The position numbers and the translations under genes were made by a program. The notes beneath the pieces were generated by a model. The model had not been told where the DNA came from, made no database searches, and was given only the letters and a program-made list of their open reading frames with translations. Below are positions 1 to 8,926 of a DNA stretch of 33,699 bases, in pieces (position 1 is the stretch's first letter; each line of letters begins with the position of its first letter). Source of the stretch: a virus; IMG/VR virus record IMGVR_UViG_3300025120_000257, positions 1-33,699 of that record; one strand, written 5' to 3'.

Positions 1-791
1 GCCATTAACTTCTCGCAGAATTTTAAAGCTTGTTTAATTGCATCCCTATCTAATGCAATATAAATTTTATCTACTACAGATGTAACTATCTTTTTCATTA
101 AACTACTCTGTATGTTTTTTCCTAATAGTGGGATTGCGTTTCTTTTTATAGCCATAGCATCAAATAGCCCTTCACATAAAATAATTGGTATATTCCAATT
201 AATTAAATGTTCATTAGGTACTACATCTCTACTTGCTGATGGATTTCTGTATTTAACATATGGTTCTTTTTCAAATGAACGAGCAGTAAAATAATTTAAT
301 CTACCATCTACATCATATGTTGGGAGTATAATCATATTTTTATATAAACCTTCTTTACAATAACCTATGTTATACTTTATAATATCGTATTTACTCACGT
401 GTCTATTTTTTAGGTACGCAAGCGCGTGTCTAGCCATAATATCGCTAGTATCAACGTTATTTAGGCTAATATATTCATTTGGTAATATAACGGTAGATAC
501 AATCTGTGTTTCTTTAATGGATTTTGAAGTTACAACTAAAGATTTAAGTTCTGTAAATTTACTTACATCTGCTTTTAATTGTTTAAATAAATTGTATATA
601 GTAGTACCTCGCATATCGCAAGCCCAACAATGCCAAGGGTTTTTACCTTCACGGTTTTCAGTTAGATTAACTTCTAATTTTGGTTTGTGGTGATGACAAA
701 AGGGACAATGGTAAGCATAGTTATTTCGAGCAGTTGCCTTGCCTGAACCCAATACAGAGTTTACTAACGTAACTAATAATTGATTTACCAT
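1..791 (-). CDS. DNA primase, zinc finger plus TOPRIM (3' end cut by window edge)
   Basis: This open frame begins at an ATG at 791 and runs off the left edge, so only the first 263 codons are visible. Near the N-terminus is a Cys4 zinc finger with C29-P-F-C32 and C55-W-A-C58, the template-binding module of DnaG-type primases. Further in is a TOPRIM core: hydrophobic strand followed by CEGLFDA (E207), then LDRDA with D248 and D250, the usual metal-binding acidic residues. Primases of this type make RNA primers for lagging-strand synthesis at the phage replisome. The helicase-binding C-terminus lies outside the window. The gene is downstream of a GIY-YIG nuclease gene on the same strand. The family call is firm; whether this stands alone or is fused to a helicase cannot be seen. 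Confidence 0.88.
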   Translation of the reverse strand, partial: MVNQLLVTLVNSVLGSGKATARNNYAYHCPFCHHHKPKLEVNLTENREGKNPWHCWACDMRGTTIYNLFKQLKADVSKFTELKSLVVTSKSIKETQIVSTVILPNEYISLNNVDTSDIMARHALAYLKNRHVSKYDIIKYNIGYCKEGLYKNMIILPTYDVDGRLNYFTARSFEKEPYVKYRNPSASRDVVPNEHLINWNIPIILCEGLFDAMAIKRNAIPLLGKNIQSSLMKKIVTSVVDKIYIALDRDAIKQALKFCEKLM

Positions 792-809
792 ATGTGGTAA
801 TATATGAAA

Positions 810-1292
810 CTATTTCCGCTCTTTCACGAGATCTTCAAATTCAATATCTTTTAAATCTTTTGTAAAAAATTTACCTAAAATATTGTCATTAAAAAATTCG
901 TCTGGTTTTTCTAACACTTGATAAAGCATTTGATATTTAATTTCAAAATATGTCATTGATTTTTTATCAGGACACATTTTTAAAATTGTACGTTCGAATT
1001 CATCTTTTTTACCTTCTAATAGTAATTGTTTAATATCTTTTTGGGAACCATAATAGTTCATCCAATCTGATTCTTTAACTACTAATTTGTATGAAGGTCT
1101 TCTACCAACAACCCCAGTTATAGCTGCTAGTTCTTTTTTACCTAATTTTTTCTTTTGGTTATGAAATAATACTTTTTTCCCAATATATGACTTACCCGAG
1201 GGTTTATGTGTTGTCATGTAAACGAAACCGAATGTATTTTCTGGGAATTGAGTAATATCTCCTATTTCATGTTGTTTATAGGTCCAACTCAT
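810..1292 (-). CDS. SegE-like GIY-YIG endonuclease
   Basis: The 160-residue protein carries a GIY-YIG core written here as FVY (residues 23-25) and YIG followed by KK (36-40), then a W-M-N-Y-Y-G-S block near residues 77-83 and a glutamate in YFEIKYQ (about 117) that fits the catalytic metal ligand. This pattern matches the SegE-type GIY-YIG family of T4-like phages, which are free-standing homing endonucleases that cut DNA and spread between related phages. It lies immediately upstream of the primase gene on the same strand, a typical place for a selfish nuclease beside a replication gene. A weak TATAAT-containing sequence sits about 14 bases before the start. An alternative is a repair or DNA-processing role; the specificity cannot be read. 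Confidence 0.8.
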   Translation of the reverse strand: MSWTYKQHEIGDITQFPENTFGFVYMTTHKPSGKSYIGKKVLFHNQKKKLGKKELAAITGVVGRRPSYKLVVKESDWMNYYGSQKDIKQLLLEGKKDEFERTILKMCPDKKSMTYFEIKYQMLYQVLEKPDEFFNDNILGKFFTKDLKDIEFEDLVKERK

Positions 1293-1316
1293 TTGTATAT
1301 TTTGTGATTATACATA

Positions 1317-2024
1317 TTAACCGATTCCATCCCAATGAACTTTTTCAGGAGATAAATGAATACAATGAGTATTTAAAGATATTACTTGATAAAATAATTG
1401 TTTAAATACATAATCATCAGTCCCTGCATTATTAGACATTGTAGGATATACTTGATATAAATTTTCATAAACTTCCTTTAAAGCTTTTAAGTTAAATAAT
1501 TGGAAATAACCCCAACCTAACCATTGTTGAACTATTTTATTTTCCATTTTAAATACTTCTTTAAAACTAATTTCATTAAGATTTTCATCCCCATTAAGAT
1601 TAATTCTACCCATTGTATATAAATAAAGTGCATCGGGCATTATACCTAATTCATGTTTATGCGGTAATACACGTTCTAAATACGTATGTCTGAGTTTTCC
1701 ATTAATATGCGTTGAATTAAAGGTTGATGGAAAATTATCGTGTAATAAAACGTCTGCATCTATATGACAATACCATTCTTTATCTTTACCTAAGTAATCA
1801 AAACCTTCATTTATTGCTGCTCCTTTATTAAAAACTCTTTTGTATATTTTTTTAGATAAAATATATTCTAAATCATGTTTTTTACAAAGTTCAATAGTAT
1901 CAGTATCATCTTCATGAGTTACAATAACCCATCTTTTAAAAAATCTTTTGTTAGAAATACAGTGTTTAAGATAATGAGAAAAATTTATACAGACTGTGAC
2001 TGCATTTATATCAATTGGTACCAT
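1317..2024 (-). CDS. Glycosyltransferase, GT-A fold, family 2-like
   Basis: The 235-residue protein has the layout of an inverting GT-A glycosyltransferase: an N-terminal nucleotide-binding strand region (VTVCINF and WVIVTHEDD), an FNKGAAINEGFDYLG segment at about 65-79 typical of the family, and the metal-binding DxD in HIDADVLL with D89 and D91. Such enzymes move a sugar from a nucleotide-sugar to an acceptor. Donor and acceptor cannot be read. It is encoded next to a sulfotransferase and downstream of the tail-fibre gene, so decoration of a phage surface glycan or alteration of host surface polysaccharide is a reasonable inference. No signal peptide or membrane segment is visible, so it should act in the cytoplasm. 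Confidence 0.82.
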   Translation of the reverse strand: MVPIDINAVTVCINFSHYLKHCISNKRFFKRWVIVTHEDDTDTIELCKKHDLEYILSKKIYKRVFNKGAAINEGFDYLGKDKEWYCHIDADVLLHDNFPSTFNSTHINGKLRHTYLERVLPHKHELGIMPDALYLYTMGRINLNGDENLNEISFKEVFKMENKIVQQWLGWGYFQLFNLKALKEVYENLYQVYPTMSNNAGTDDYVFKQLFYQVISLNTHCIHLSPEKVHWDGIG

Positions 2025-2053
2025 AAAATATAACTAATTAAAAATAAAACTTT

Positions 2054-2884
2054 TTACGAATAATCGTGCCACAAACTATAATCTAGGTGTGGATATAAAT
2101 CTTTTATTGCTGCTACATCAACCGCAAATCTAGGTTTTAATGTATCTATAGTAGACTGTTCTATTTCACCATCATAATCTCCAACAAATATTTTATCAAA
2201 TCGTTGGTCTTGATAAAAATGTTCAACACCTAAAAAAGTACATATTTTATTATATTCTCCAAGTGGGTCTGCTGCTATACTTTCTTGTAATGCTACATAT
2301 ATTTTATCTGAACCTACATCCGTTAACCAAGTTGTTAGATTTTCATTATATAAACTTCTTTGAAAAATATTACTTGCAGAATAATTATTTACTACAGTAT
2401 CAAATGATTTACCATAAGCATAAGATCCCCAAGTAGGATTTTTTTCTTGTATATGATTAAAATGACTGTAAGATCTACTAATTGGGTCCCTTAGTAAAAT
2501 AACAACCTTAGCATCTGGTAAGTCATTAGCAATACGCGATGAGGCACCACCATTACTAATTTCATTTAAACCAAAATAGTTAGGTGAAGATTCTCCTATT
2601 GCCTCTTTTTTTTGTGGGAAAAAAGTTTTATAAACATTTAAACCTAAAGCATAATTTTCATCTCTATTAAAGAAATCCATTTCTTTGTTTCCTTTATTTT
2701 TCATACAACCTACCCAAGAACCTGTTTGTTCAGCATAGTTGTATTGTTCGTGGCTTAAAACTTTGTTTTTCCAATAAGTAGTTGTTACATAAATATCTTG
2801 ATGTTTATTTAAGTTAAAAGCAGCAGCTGTTGTTCCTGCTTTCATAACTCCTGCTATGATAAAATTTGGTGTGTTAGAATTCAT
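2054..2884 (-). CDS. PAPS-dependent sulfotransferase
   Basis: The 276-residue protein shows both signatures of Sulfotransfer_1 enzymes. The 5'-phosphosulfate loop is AGVMKAGTT at residues 11-19, with K15 as the expected catalytic lysine. The 3'-phosphate-binding motif is LRDPISRSYSHF at 131-142, and GESSPNY at 97-103 is also typical of the heparan-sulfate N-sulfotransferase-like branch. These enzymes transfer sulfate from PAPS to a carbohydrate hydroxyl or amine. The length is normal for a bacterial member. The gene follows the repeat-fibre gene and precedes a glycosyltransferase gene, so a sulfated glycan on virion or host is plausible but unproven. Upstream are overlapping host-type and late-type promoter elements, so it may be expressed in two phases. 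Confidence 0.88.
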   Translation of the reverse strand: MNSNTPNFIIAGVMKAGTTAAAFNLNKHQDIYVTTTYWKNKVLSHEQYNYAEQTGSWVGCMKNKGNKEMDFFNRDENYALGLNVYKTFFPQKKEAIGESSPNYFGLNEISNGGASSRIANDLPDAKVVILLRDPISRSYSHFNHIQEKNPTWGSYAYGKSFDTVVNNYSASNIFQRSLYNENLTTWLTDVGSDKIYVALQESIAADPLGEYNKICTFLGVEHFYQDQRFDKIFVGDYDGEIEQSTIDTLKPRFAVDVAAIKDLYPHLDYSLWHDYS

Positions 2885-2891
2885 AATAATA

Positions 2892-2929
2892 TTTGTTATA
2901 AATATACGTTGTTTTTTTTGTGTTTACAA
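2892..2929 (-). promoter_or_regulatory. Composite promoter for the sulfotransferase gene
   Basis: On the minus strand a TTTG (2930-2927) lies exactly 20 bases before TATATTTA (2906-2899), the Bacteroidota -33/-7 layout. The -7 box overlaps the late-type motif ATATTTATAACAAA (2905-2892), which ends 7 bases before the ATG. The -33 box adjoins the stop codon of the fibre gene. This is the only site in the window where the two classes coincide. Confidence 0.6.
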
Positions 2930-5900
2930 ATTATTTTTTAATCTTTCAGCACCTTTCCAAGATGCCGTTGCTTCTTTATCTTTTCTTGTCCCAACTACCA
3001 TTACATTATATTTTCCATCCTCGTTAGAAGTAACTTTAATTTTTGTAGAACTTAAGTTTACTATACCAAAAGCTTTTCCAAAATGGCCATCAGCACTAAC
3101 CCATAATTGGGTATTTTCATTTAAATACCTATAATATTCAGGTAAGATAATTTCTGCTTCATTATTTTCAGTAGTTATAGAAAATCTATACATTGTATCA
3201 CCTGCAGTTGGGGATTCAATAGAAGTATGCCATAACTCATATGTAGCTGTTTTTTCTGGGTCTGGGTGAGGTATTCTAAATGATTTCACTGCTGCATTTG
3301 CTGTTCCACTAATATTTAAATTTCCAAAAGCACATACATTACAAGTATATAAAGTATTGGCTGCAGTTGTTGTTTTATTATCAGTAGCTATAATAGCAGA
3401 ACTATTGTGGCCTGCAGCTACAATATTATTTTGACCTCCTATAATAGAACTAAAGTTACTACTACATACAGTATTAAGACACCCTCCAAATACTTGACCT
3501 GATGTTGAGGCGTATACTCTATTTTGATAACCTCCTATAATTGAAGAATAATTATTTGATCCTGTAATGCGATTACCATTACCACCTCCTATAAGATTAT
3601 GTACATTACTTGTATTTGTTGTAAGAATTTGATTTCCTTTCCCACCAAGTATTGTAGAAGATTGTAGTTGTGAATAAAATGCTTGTGATCCTGATATGGA
3701 ATTATTAATACCACCTGCTATAAAGGAATTGCTTACACCACAAATTAAATTATTATTACCCCCATGAATAGCATTATTTTGTAAAAACTTTGCTTTTGAG
3801 TGAATAGCATTACTATTACCACCCATTATAGAATTACTTTTAGTTGATTCCCACGGGGCACTTATTATTTGGTCGGAAATTATACTATTAGATCCACCAC
3901 CTATAATAGCATTTTTTTCGGAACTACCTTCTTTATCAATAATTGAATTAGAACATCCTCCTACTAGTGCATTATTTTTTGTTGCTTTTGTACAACCACT
4001 TGCACCTCCTGTACCTTCACCACAAATTCTAAGAAAAGTACCACCTCCTATAAATGAATCATGGACATATTTTAAAATGCAATTACTTGCACCTCCTGCT
4101 ATAGTATTATTAGCACGTAAAGAACCTGTTGCAGCACAAACTATATTACTTGAACCACCTAAAATTGAATTACCACAACCTTGAATTCCTTCATAACCAC
4201 ATAATGTATTAGTAAATCCACCAACAATAGTACCTAATGAAGAAGAAACAAAATTCTTTTCACCCCCTCCTATAAAACTACAAGCTCCTGAAGCTGTATT
4301 ACGTAAACCTCCTACTATAGAAGTATTAAATGTTGCTGTTGATGATGATATTATGTTGCGTTGTCCCCCTACAATATTATTAAGTGAACCTCCACCTTCT
4401 ATAACATTTAAACAACCACCTCCTATAAAACTACAGCTAGCTGATGATGAATTATTTACTCCTCCTACTATAGATGAATAATTTGAACTAGAAATTATAT
4501 TTTCACAACCCGTACCTATAAAATTGTAACATTGGGTGGAACCAGTTATTATATTATTACATCCACTTCCTATCATACTATGTGCAGTAGTAACTTTATT
4601 AGCTCTACCTGTTAAAATTGCAGAGCAACCTGTTCCTACAGGAGTTTCAACACAGTTATTGAATCCAGTTATAATAGCGTTGCAACTACCTTTAGTTATT
4701 TTATTAGATGCACCACTCCCTATGACTGAACCATCAGCCTGTATTATACAATTTCCACTACCATTACCAATAAAATTATAAGATTTGCTAGATCCATCTA
4801 TGCAGTTGCTAATGCCTCCAATAATTATACCGTATCCTCCTAGTCCAGATATATTTATAGTATTTGTAGTACCCCCTCCAATAAAACTATTACAAGCTTG
4901 AATATCATTTCTACATCCACCTACAATAACATTACAACCAACACCCGCTGCATTATTACAAAGTCCACCTCCTACAAAACTATATGCAACTGAGGCTGTG
5001 TTTAATTGACCACCTACTACTATAGCCTTGGTTGATGTTGCCCGGTTTCGATCTCCACCTCCTATAAAACTATTCTGTCCATCTGCAACGTTATCATTAC
5101 CACCAACTACTACACTAAGAGCCGCAGAGGCAGTATTTCTAATTCCATTTCCTATAAAAGTACATCCTCCACTAGCTAATTGGCAAGCACCATTAACAAT
5201 AGTACTAAACTCTCCAGAACTTGTATTTTGAAAACCAGATACAACTATACTAAGACTATCATCAGTTATATTACGTATTCCAGATCCTATAAAACTAAAA
5301 CAACTATTTATATTATTATCATTACCAGTTCCTATAAAGCTATTACAAGTATCATTTATTTTATTCCTCAAACCCGATCCTATAAAACTATATCCTGATC
5401 CAGTTATATGATTATTTGATCCATTTACTATAGCAGAATATTGTGCCCCAGTTGATACACTACCTGAAATTTTGTTAGCATTTCCAGATCCTATAAATCC
5501 AAATTGTGCCGAAATAAAACTTGTTTGAGGTGTTCCTATAAAATTATTACAAGCATTATAATTAACTGCTTTTATTGTGTTTGTAGATCCACCTATTATT
5601 GAGGATTTAGAACCAGTAATAATGGAGTTATCACAACCCCCTCCTATAAAAACAAAACTTGAATCACTTTGAATAAAATTATTATCACCAGAAGCTATTG
5701 CAGAAGCTGATCCTGATGCTTTATTAGCATTAACCCCAAATAGTAATGGTATTATATTACTAATACTTGATCCTGTTCTATATACACCACCACCGCTACC
5801 ACCTGCAGAAGATGGCATTTTAAATATTTGACCCGTAGTATTATCATAAGATAAAACATAGGTTTTAGTTTGTTGTAAAAGTGTATCAGGTTTTATAAAT

Positions 5901-6052
5901 TGTGATCCAGTTACTTTAAAAGAACCAGATACTGAAATATCATAATCTTGTTGGTTTGCCGCTGAAAATGCCTCTATAGATTGAGAAACATGAGGTGCTT
6001 CTACAATTTGTCCAGTTACTACTTCTGAAGAATATCCAATTGTTTTTGCCAT
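2924..6052 (-). CDS. Repeat-built, cysteine-rich tail fibre
   Basis: The 1042-residue protein has three parts. Residues 1 to about 110 form the attachment end and include a Gly/Ser hinge (83-89). Residues about 112-900 are roughly 44 degenerate units of about 14-20 residues on the pattern S-F-I-G-G-G-x-x-N-x-I, resembling YadA/Hep_Hag-type trimeric beta-roll repeats. Residues 923-1042 are a C-terminal domain with FRIPHPDP, WHTSIESPTAGD and GTRKDKEA, a type found at the ends of phage fibres. The repeats hold about 33 cysteines, many just before an SFIGGG unit or after its glycines, which is unusual for a phage fibre. The gene is last in the structural block and is preceded by an exact late-type motif. 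A receptor-binding role is inferred. Confidence 0.8.
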   Translation of the reverse strand: MAKTIGYSSEVVTGQIVEAPHVSQSIEAFSAANQQDYDISVSGSFKVTGSQFIKPDTLLQQTKTYVLSYDNTTGQIFKMPSSAGGSGGGVYRTGSSISNIIPLLFGVNANKASGSASAIASGDNNFIQSDSSFVFIGGGCDNSIITGSKSSIIGGSTNTIKAVNYNACNNFIGTPQTSFISAQFGFIGSGNANKISGSVSTGAQYSAIVNGSNNHITGSGYSFIGSGLRNKINDTCNSFIGTGNDNNINSCFSFIGSGIRNITDDSLSIVVSGFQNTSSGEFSTIVNGACQLASGGCTFIGNGIRNTASAALSVVVGGNDNVADGQNSFIGGGDRNRATSTKAIVVGGQLNTASVAYSFVGGGLCNNAAGVGCNVIVGGCRNDIQACNSFIGGGTTNTINISGLGGYGIIIGGISNCIDGSSKSYNFIGNGSGNCIIQADGSVIGSGASNKITKGSCNAIITGFNNCVETPVGTGCSAILTGRANKVTTAHSMIGSGCNNIITGSTQCYNFIGTGCENIISSSNYSSIVGGVNNSSSASCSFIGGGCLNVIEGGGSLNNIVGGQRNIISSSTATFNTSIVGGLRNTASGACSFIGGGEKNFVSSSLGTIVGGFTNTLCGYEGIQGCGNSILGGSSNIVCAATGSLRANNTIAGGASNCILKYVHDSFIGGGTFLRICGEGTGGASGCTKATKNNALVGGCSNSIIDKEGSSEKNAIIGGGSNSIISDQIISAPWESTKSNSIMGGNSNAIHSKAKFLQNNAIHGGNNNLICGVSNSFIAGGINNSISGSQAFYSQLQSSTILGGKGNQILTTNTSNVHNLIGGGNGNRITGSNNYSSIIGGYQNRVYASTSGQVFGGCLNTVCSSNFSSIIGGQNNIVAAGHNSSAIIATDNKTTTAANTLYTCNVCAFGNLNISGTANAAVKSFRIPHPDPEKTATYELWHTSIESPTAGDTMYRFSITTENNEAEIILPEYYRYLNENTQLWVSADGHFGKAFGIVNLSSTKIKVTSNEDGKYNVMVVGTRKDKEATASWKGAERLKNNL
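3420..5700. repeat. Degenerate tandem coding repeats in the fibre gene
   Basis: The DNA encoding the SFIGGG-x-x-N-x-I units is itself repetitive. On the plus strand, near-copies of CCTCCTATAAAACTA recur at intervals of roughly 45-60 bases. The repeats are in frame and could recombine to change fibre length. No exact long repeats are seen. Confidence 0.75.
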
Positions 6053-6063
6053 TTTAATTATTG

Positions 6064-6077
6064 TTTATTATAAATAT
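6064..6077 (-). promoter_or_regulatory. Late-type promoter motif before the repeat fibre gene
   Basis: An exact copy of ATATTTATAATAAA reads on the minus strand, ending 11 bases before the ATG at 6052. No TTG occurs 20 bases upstream, so this is a single-box element of the kind expected for a gp55-type sigma factor. Confidence 0.6.
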
Positions 6078-6080
6078 AAA

Positions 6081-7163
6081 CTATCTATCTATATTCACTA
6101 AAATTGTGGTATCAGTTGTAGGAGATGATTGTAAAGGTTGAGATAATTTACCTACAGCTAATAATTGATAATTTTCATCATATAAACCTACAGTTGTAAT
6201 ATAAGGTTCAAAGTAAGAACTTGTTACAAAACCCAATGGAGTACCAATAGAAGCAGTATTTTCCCATTCTATATTACTACCTGAAAACTTTGTTGGGATT
6301 TGGCTTCCTGTTATAGCACTTGGGTTTAATGAATAATTAAATTCATTTTCATTTATAGTACATTGGTATTGGGTTTCAAATAATTTATATGAACTAGAAA
6401 ATGACATAGTTACATCACTACTTGTTATCCAAGCGTTAATAAAGGATTCTTTTTCTACTCTATTACCACCATAAAGGTTTGTTCCATAAACTGCAGTACC
6501 ATAAGTAGCATTTAATTCACTTCCTACTGTTATTGAATCAAATAAAGTTACAATACCATGTTGATAAATTATATTACCAGCCATATACTCGTAACCAGTA
6601 ACTGGTGAGTTAGGATGTTTCCATAATAATCTTCCTTCGCCATCATCTTTAATTGAACCACTAGGTCCAGTTAGTAAAAAGGATTCAGGTTGAATATAAT
6701 CTCCCCATAATTTAGATGGAATAGAAATTACTCCTATAGAAACAGAAGAAGTTGCTAAACTAGATGTTGGAAAATCTTTATTAGGCCAAAGTGTTGTTTG
6801 TTCGTAATTGTAAAAATTAGATTGTTGTATACCCCCAATAATAGTATTACCTACTACATTAGCACCTAATAAAATACTTGATGTTATTGCATCTTGAGTA
6901 AATCCCCCACTACCAGATAAATAATTTGTATAATATAATTGTTTTATTGAATCGTATACAAGTACTTTTGAAATTTGTTGTCCTGGTATATTACCAGTAA
7001 CATCACTTCCTGATAAGATATAGCTGCCATTTTTGCCTAGATATCTATCAATTTCAACATTAGAGCCTGTTAGGATATCTCCTCCTATAAAGTAAAATCC
7101 TTTATTTACCTCAAATGGAGATATTATTAAATCCTGTGCATTGAATTGTTTGTAAGCGCTCAT
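6081..7163 (-). CDS. Virion structural protein, paralogue of the next gene upstream
   Basis: This 360-residue Ser/Thr/Gly/Tyr-rich protein is not a named family I recognise. Its first residues (YKQFNAQDLIIS) and its C-terminal segment from about residue 268 (NENEFNYSLNPS, then TTVGLYDENYQLLAVGKLSQP) align by eye with the same parts of the protein encoded at 7169-8242, so the two are paralogues with divergent middles. A glycine-rich stretch and strand-forming repeats fit an extracellular phage protein. Position between the baseplate genes and the fibre gene suggests a tail-tip, collar or fibre-connecting protein. The start is the ATG at 7163, five bases after the stop of the upstream gene, indicating translation as one operon. 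Confidence 0.72.
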   Translation of the reverse strand: MSAYKQFNAQDLIISPFEVNKGFYFIGGDILTGSNVEIDRYLGKNGSYILSGSDVTGNIPGQQISKVLVYDSIKQLYYTNYLSGSGGFTQDAITSSILLGANVVGNTIIGGIQQSNFYNYEQTTLWPNKDFPTSSLATSSVSIGVISIPSKLWGDYIQPESFLLTGPSGSIKDDGEGRLLWKHPNSPVTGYEYMAGNIIYQHGIVTLFDSITVGSELNATYGTAVYGTNLYGGNRVEKESFINAWITSSDVTMSFSSSYKLFETQYQCTINENEFNYSLNPSAITGSQIPTKFSGSNIEWENTASIGTPLGFVTSSYFEPYITTVGLYDENYQLLAVGKLSQPLQSSPTTDTTILVNIDR

Positions 7164-7168
7164 TCATT

Positions 7169-8242
7169 TTAGAAATCTAGTTTCACTCTAACAAGAGCTT
7201 CTTTTGTAAAATCTTTTTGTATTGGTTTTGATAATTTAGCTACAGCTAGTAAATCATTTGAATCGTTATACATTCCTACTGTTGTTGGAAATGTTTGCGG
7301 ATTATTAATAAAATAAGAATAAATTACTTCACCAGTTGACCCTGATATAAATGATGGGTTTTCTGTGTAATTAAATTCATTATTTCTTGCTCTAATAAAA
7401 ACGTAATCTGATGAAATTGTTTCTTGACAATTTAATTCAAAAGTATTACCTGAATCATTAGAAGCAGATAGTTGTAAAGAATCATATAACTTTGATGGGT
7501 TATTTTCATTTACATCAGATGTTCTTAGTGTACCTAGATTAATACCTCCACCCCCAGGAGAATTATCATTTAATGCTGATGCATTTAGTAATATTGTTGA
7601 GATATCGGGGCAAAACCAACCATAAGAACCACTAGCAGGAGTAAACCCATTTCCACCTAAAGCTGAATTGTAAGCAACTCCATCTGAGCCACTAATCATT
7701 TGGTATACTCTTTGAGTACCATAGTATTCAGGTAATGTTACCATTCCGGAATTATCAGTTAATTGTATTTGGTTTGCAGAACCATTATTACTTCCAGATA
7801 AAACTAAATTAATAGTACCAGGAAGTAAGGATTGTTTATATCTTGCTCTTTCAACACTTATAGCATAAAAATCATTTCCACTATCTCCACTACCAGTAAA
7901 AGTATCCCCCCAAGTAAAAGAAGAATTTTCATCTTCTAAAATTAAAGTTCTATATTGACCATATATTGTTGTTGTTGGAGATACAAAAGGTACAGAAGCA
8001 TCAAAATTTACACCACCACCACCATTTTTGTTACCGTATGCAATTTGAAATTGGATAGCAGCAGTAGCATCTTCAGAACCTGTTTGATAAACACTTAAAT
8101 AATAAGGACCTGAAGATCCTTCTCTTTGCACTGATGAGGTAAAAAAAGTATTTAGTGCTGGGGAATTATTACTCCATACTGTTGAAGTTACTGAATCTGA
8201 ACTTACTACAAAATCTTCTGGGTCTAATCTTTTAAAAGCCAT
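7169..8242 (-). CDS. Virion structural protein, paralogue of the next gene downstream
   Basis: This 357-residue protein begins with FKRLDPEDFVVS, matching the beginning of its downstream neighbour. It shares the C-terminal module from about residue 282 (RARNNEFNYTENPSFISG, then TTVGMYNDSNDLLAVAKLSKP). The middle, with GGGGVNFD and GSGDSGNDFYAISVERARYKQ, is not shared. No enzyme motif, signal peptide or membrane segment is visible. The conserved ends probably mediate the same attachment in both copies while the middles differ. The gene sits four bases after the 223-aa structural gene. The structural role is inferred from context and composition. Confidence 0.72.
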   Translation of the reverse strand: MAFKRLDPEDFVVSSDSVTSTVWSNNSPALNTFFTSSVQREGSSGPYYLSVYQTGSEDATAAIQFQIAYGNKNGGGGVNFDASVPFVSPTTTIYGQYRTLILEDENSSFTWGDTFTGSGDSGNDFYAISVERARYKQSLLPGTINLVLSGSNNGSANQIQLTDNSGMVTLPEYYGTQRVYQMISGSDGVAYNSALGGNGFTPASGSYGWFCPDISTILLNASALNDNSPGGGGINLGTLRTSDVNENNPSKLYDSLQLSASNDSGNTFELNCQETISSDYVFIRARNNEFNYTENPSFISGSTGEVIYSYFINNPQTFPTTVGMYNDSNDLLAVAKLSKPIQKDFTKEALVRVKLDF

Positions 8243-8246
8243 GTTT

Positions 8247-8918
8247 TTATGATGTTAAGGATTGTTTTGTTATTGTTACTGGGATTGTTAATCTAGCACC
8301 ACTATCTAACCCTGTTACTGTTAATGTTGTTCTTAATATAGAATTCGCACCAAATAATGTATTAACTGTTGTTGCTGTTATATTTACTTGAGTTCCGATT
8401 ACTGTTTTAGAAACACTTGTACCAATTGTTTGAGTTGCATTTTGGTTAGCTGTTGTAGCTGCTTCTGATTGTATACCCTGTCCCACAAAACTACTAAATA
8501 ATCTTACATCTCCAATAGTTGCACTATATCCTGATGTTTCAAATGTTTGTTCATTACCTAAATAATTTAATGTTTGAGGTGTAATAGATAATAAAGCACC
8601 TTGTTTCATTGTTATGGCTGCATATCCTAAATCTAATACAGGTAATTTAGCTGTACCTCTAGGTAATGTAGTTAATTTATATTTCATAATTTGAAGCTCA
8701 CTTGGAAATGCTTCTAATAGAGGCATGTTATCAATGGCTTCACCATAATATGCTGATCCCGATGGATGATTTGGGTTATAAAGTGTATAATCAATTTCAT
8801 CATCCCCTAAGGCAAATTGTGTTATTTGAAAAGAACCATCATTACGAGATAATGCCTCTCTTCCTTTTGTAGTTAATATAGCATCAACTGTTACTACTGC
8901 GTTGTTTAAATATCCCAT
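8247..8918 (-). CDS. Virion structural protein (223 aa)
   Basis: The N-terminus, MGYLNNAVVTVDAILTTKGR followed by an ALSRNDGSFQITQFALGDDE segment, is of a kind I associate with conserved structural proteins in T4-like phages of marine bacteria. The C-terminal third is Thr/Val/Ala-rich and looks like a beta-sandwich (TLTVTGLDSGARLTIPVTIT). No catalytic motif is visible. It follows the giant structural gene and precedes the paralogous pair, so it may sit at the baseplate periphery or tail tip. A variant of the late-type motif lies 8 bases before the start codon, consistent with late expression. The exact role is unknown. Confidence 0.68.
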   Translation of the reverse strand: MGYLNNAVVTVDAILTTKGREALSRNDGSFQITQFALGDDEIDYTLYNPNHPSGSAYYGEAIDNMPLLEAFPSELQIMKYKLTTLPRGTAKLPVLDLGYAAITMKQGALLSITPQTLNYLGNEQTFETSGYSATIGDVRLFSSFVGQGIQSEAATTANQNATQTIGTSVSKTVIGTQVNITATTVNTLFGANSILRTTLTVTGLDSGARLTIPVTITKQSLTS

Positions 8919-8926
8919 TATGTTGT

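Noticed and set aside
112-693. Two plus-strand open frames of 60 and 108 codons
   Set aside because: They lie antisense to the primase frame, which has clear zinc-finger and TOPRIM motifs; the plus-strand products have no recognisable features.
4536-5398. Plus-strand open frames inside the fibre gene
   Set aside because: They are antisense by-products of the repeated glycine/asparagine codons and have Leu/Pro- or Ile/Thr-rich low-complexity products.
2924-6052. A diversity-generating retroelement acting on the fibre gene
   Set aside because: No reverse transcriptase or template repeat is visible in the window and the C-terminal domain shows no variable-repeat signature.
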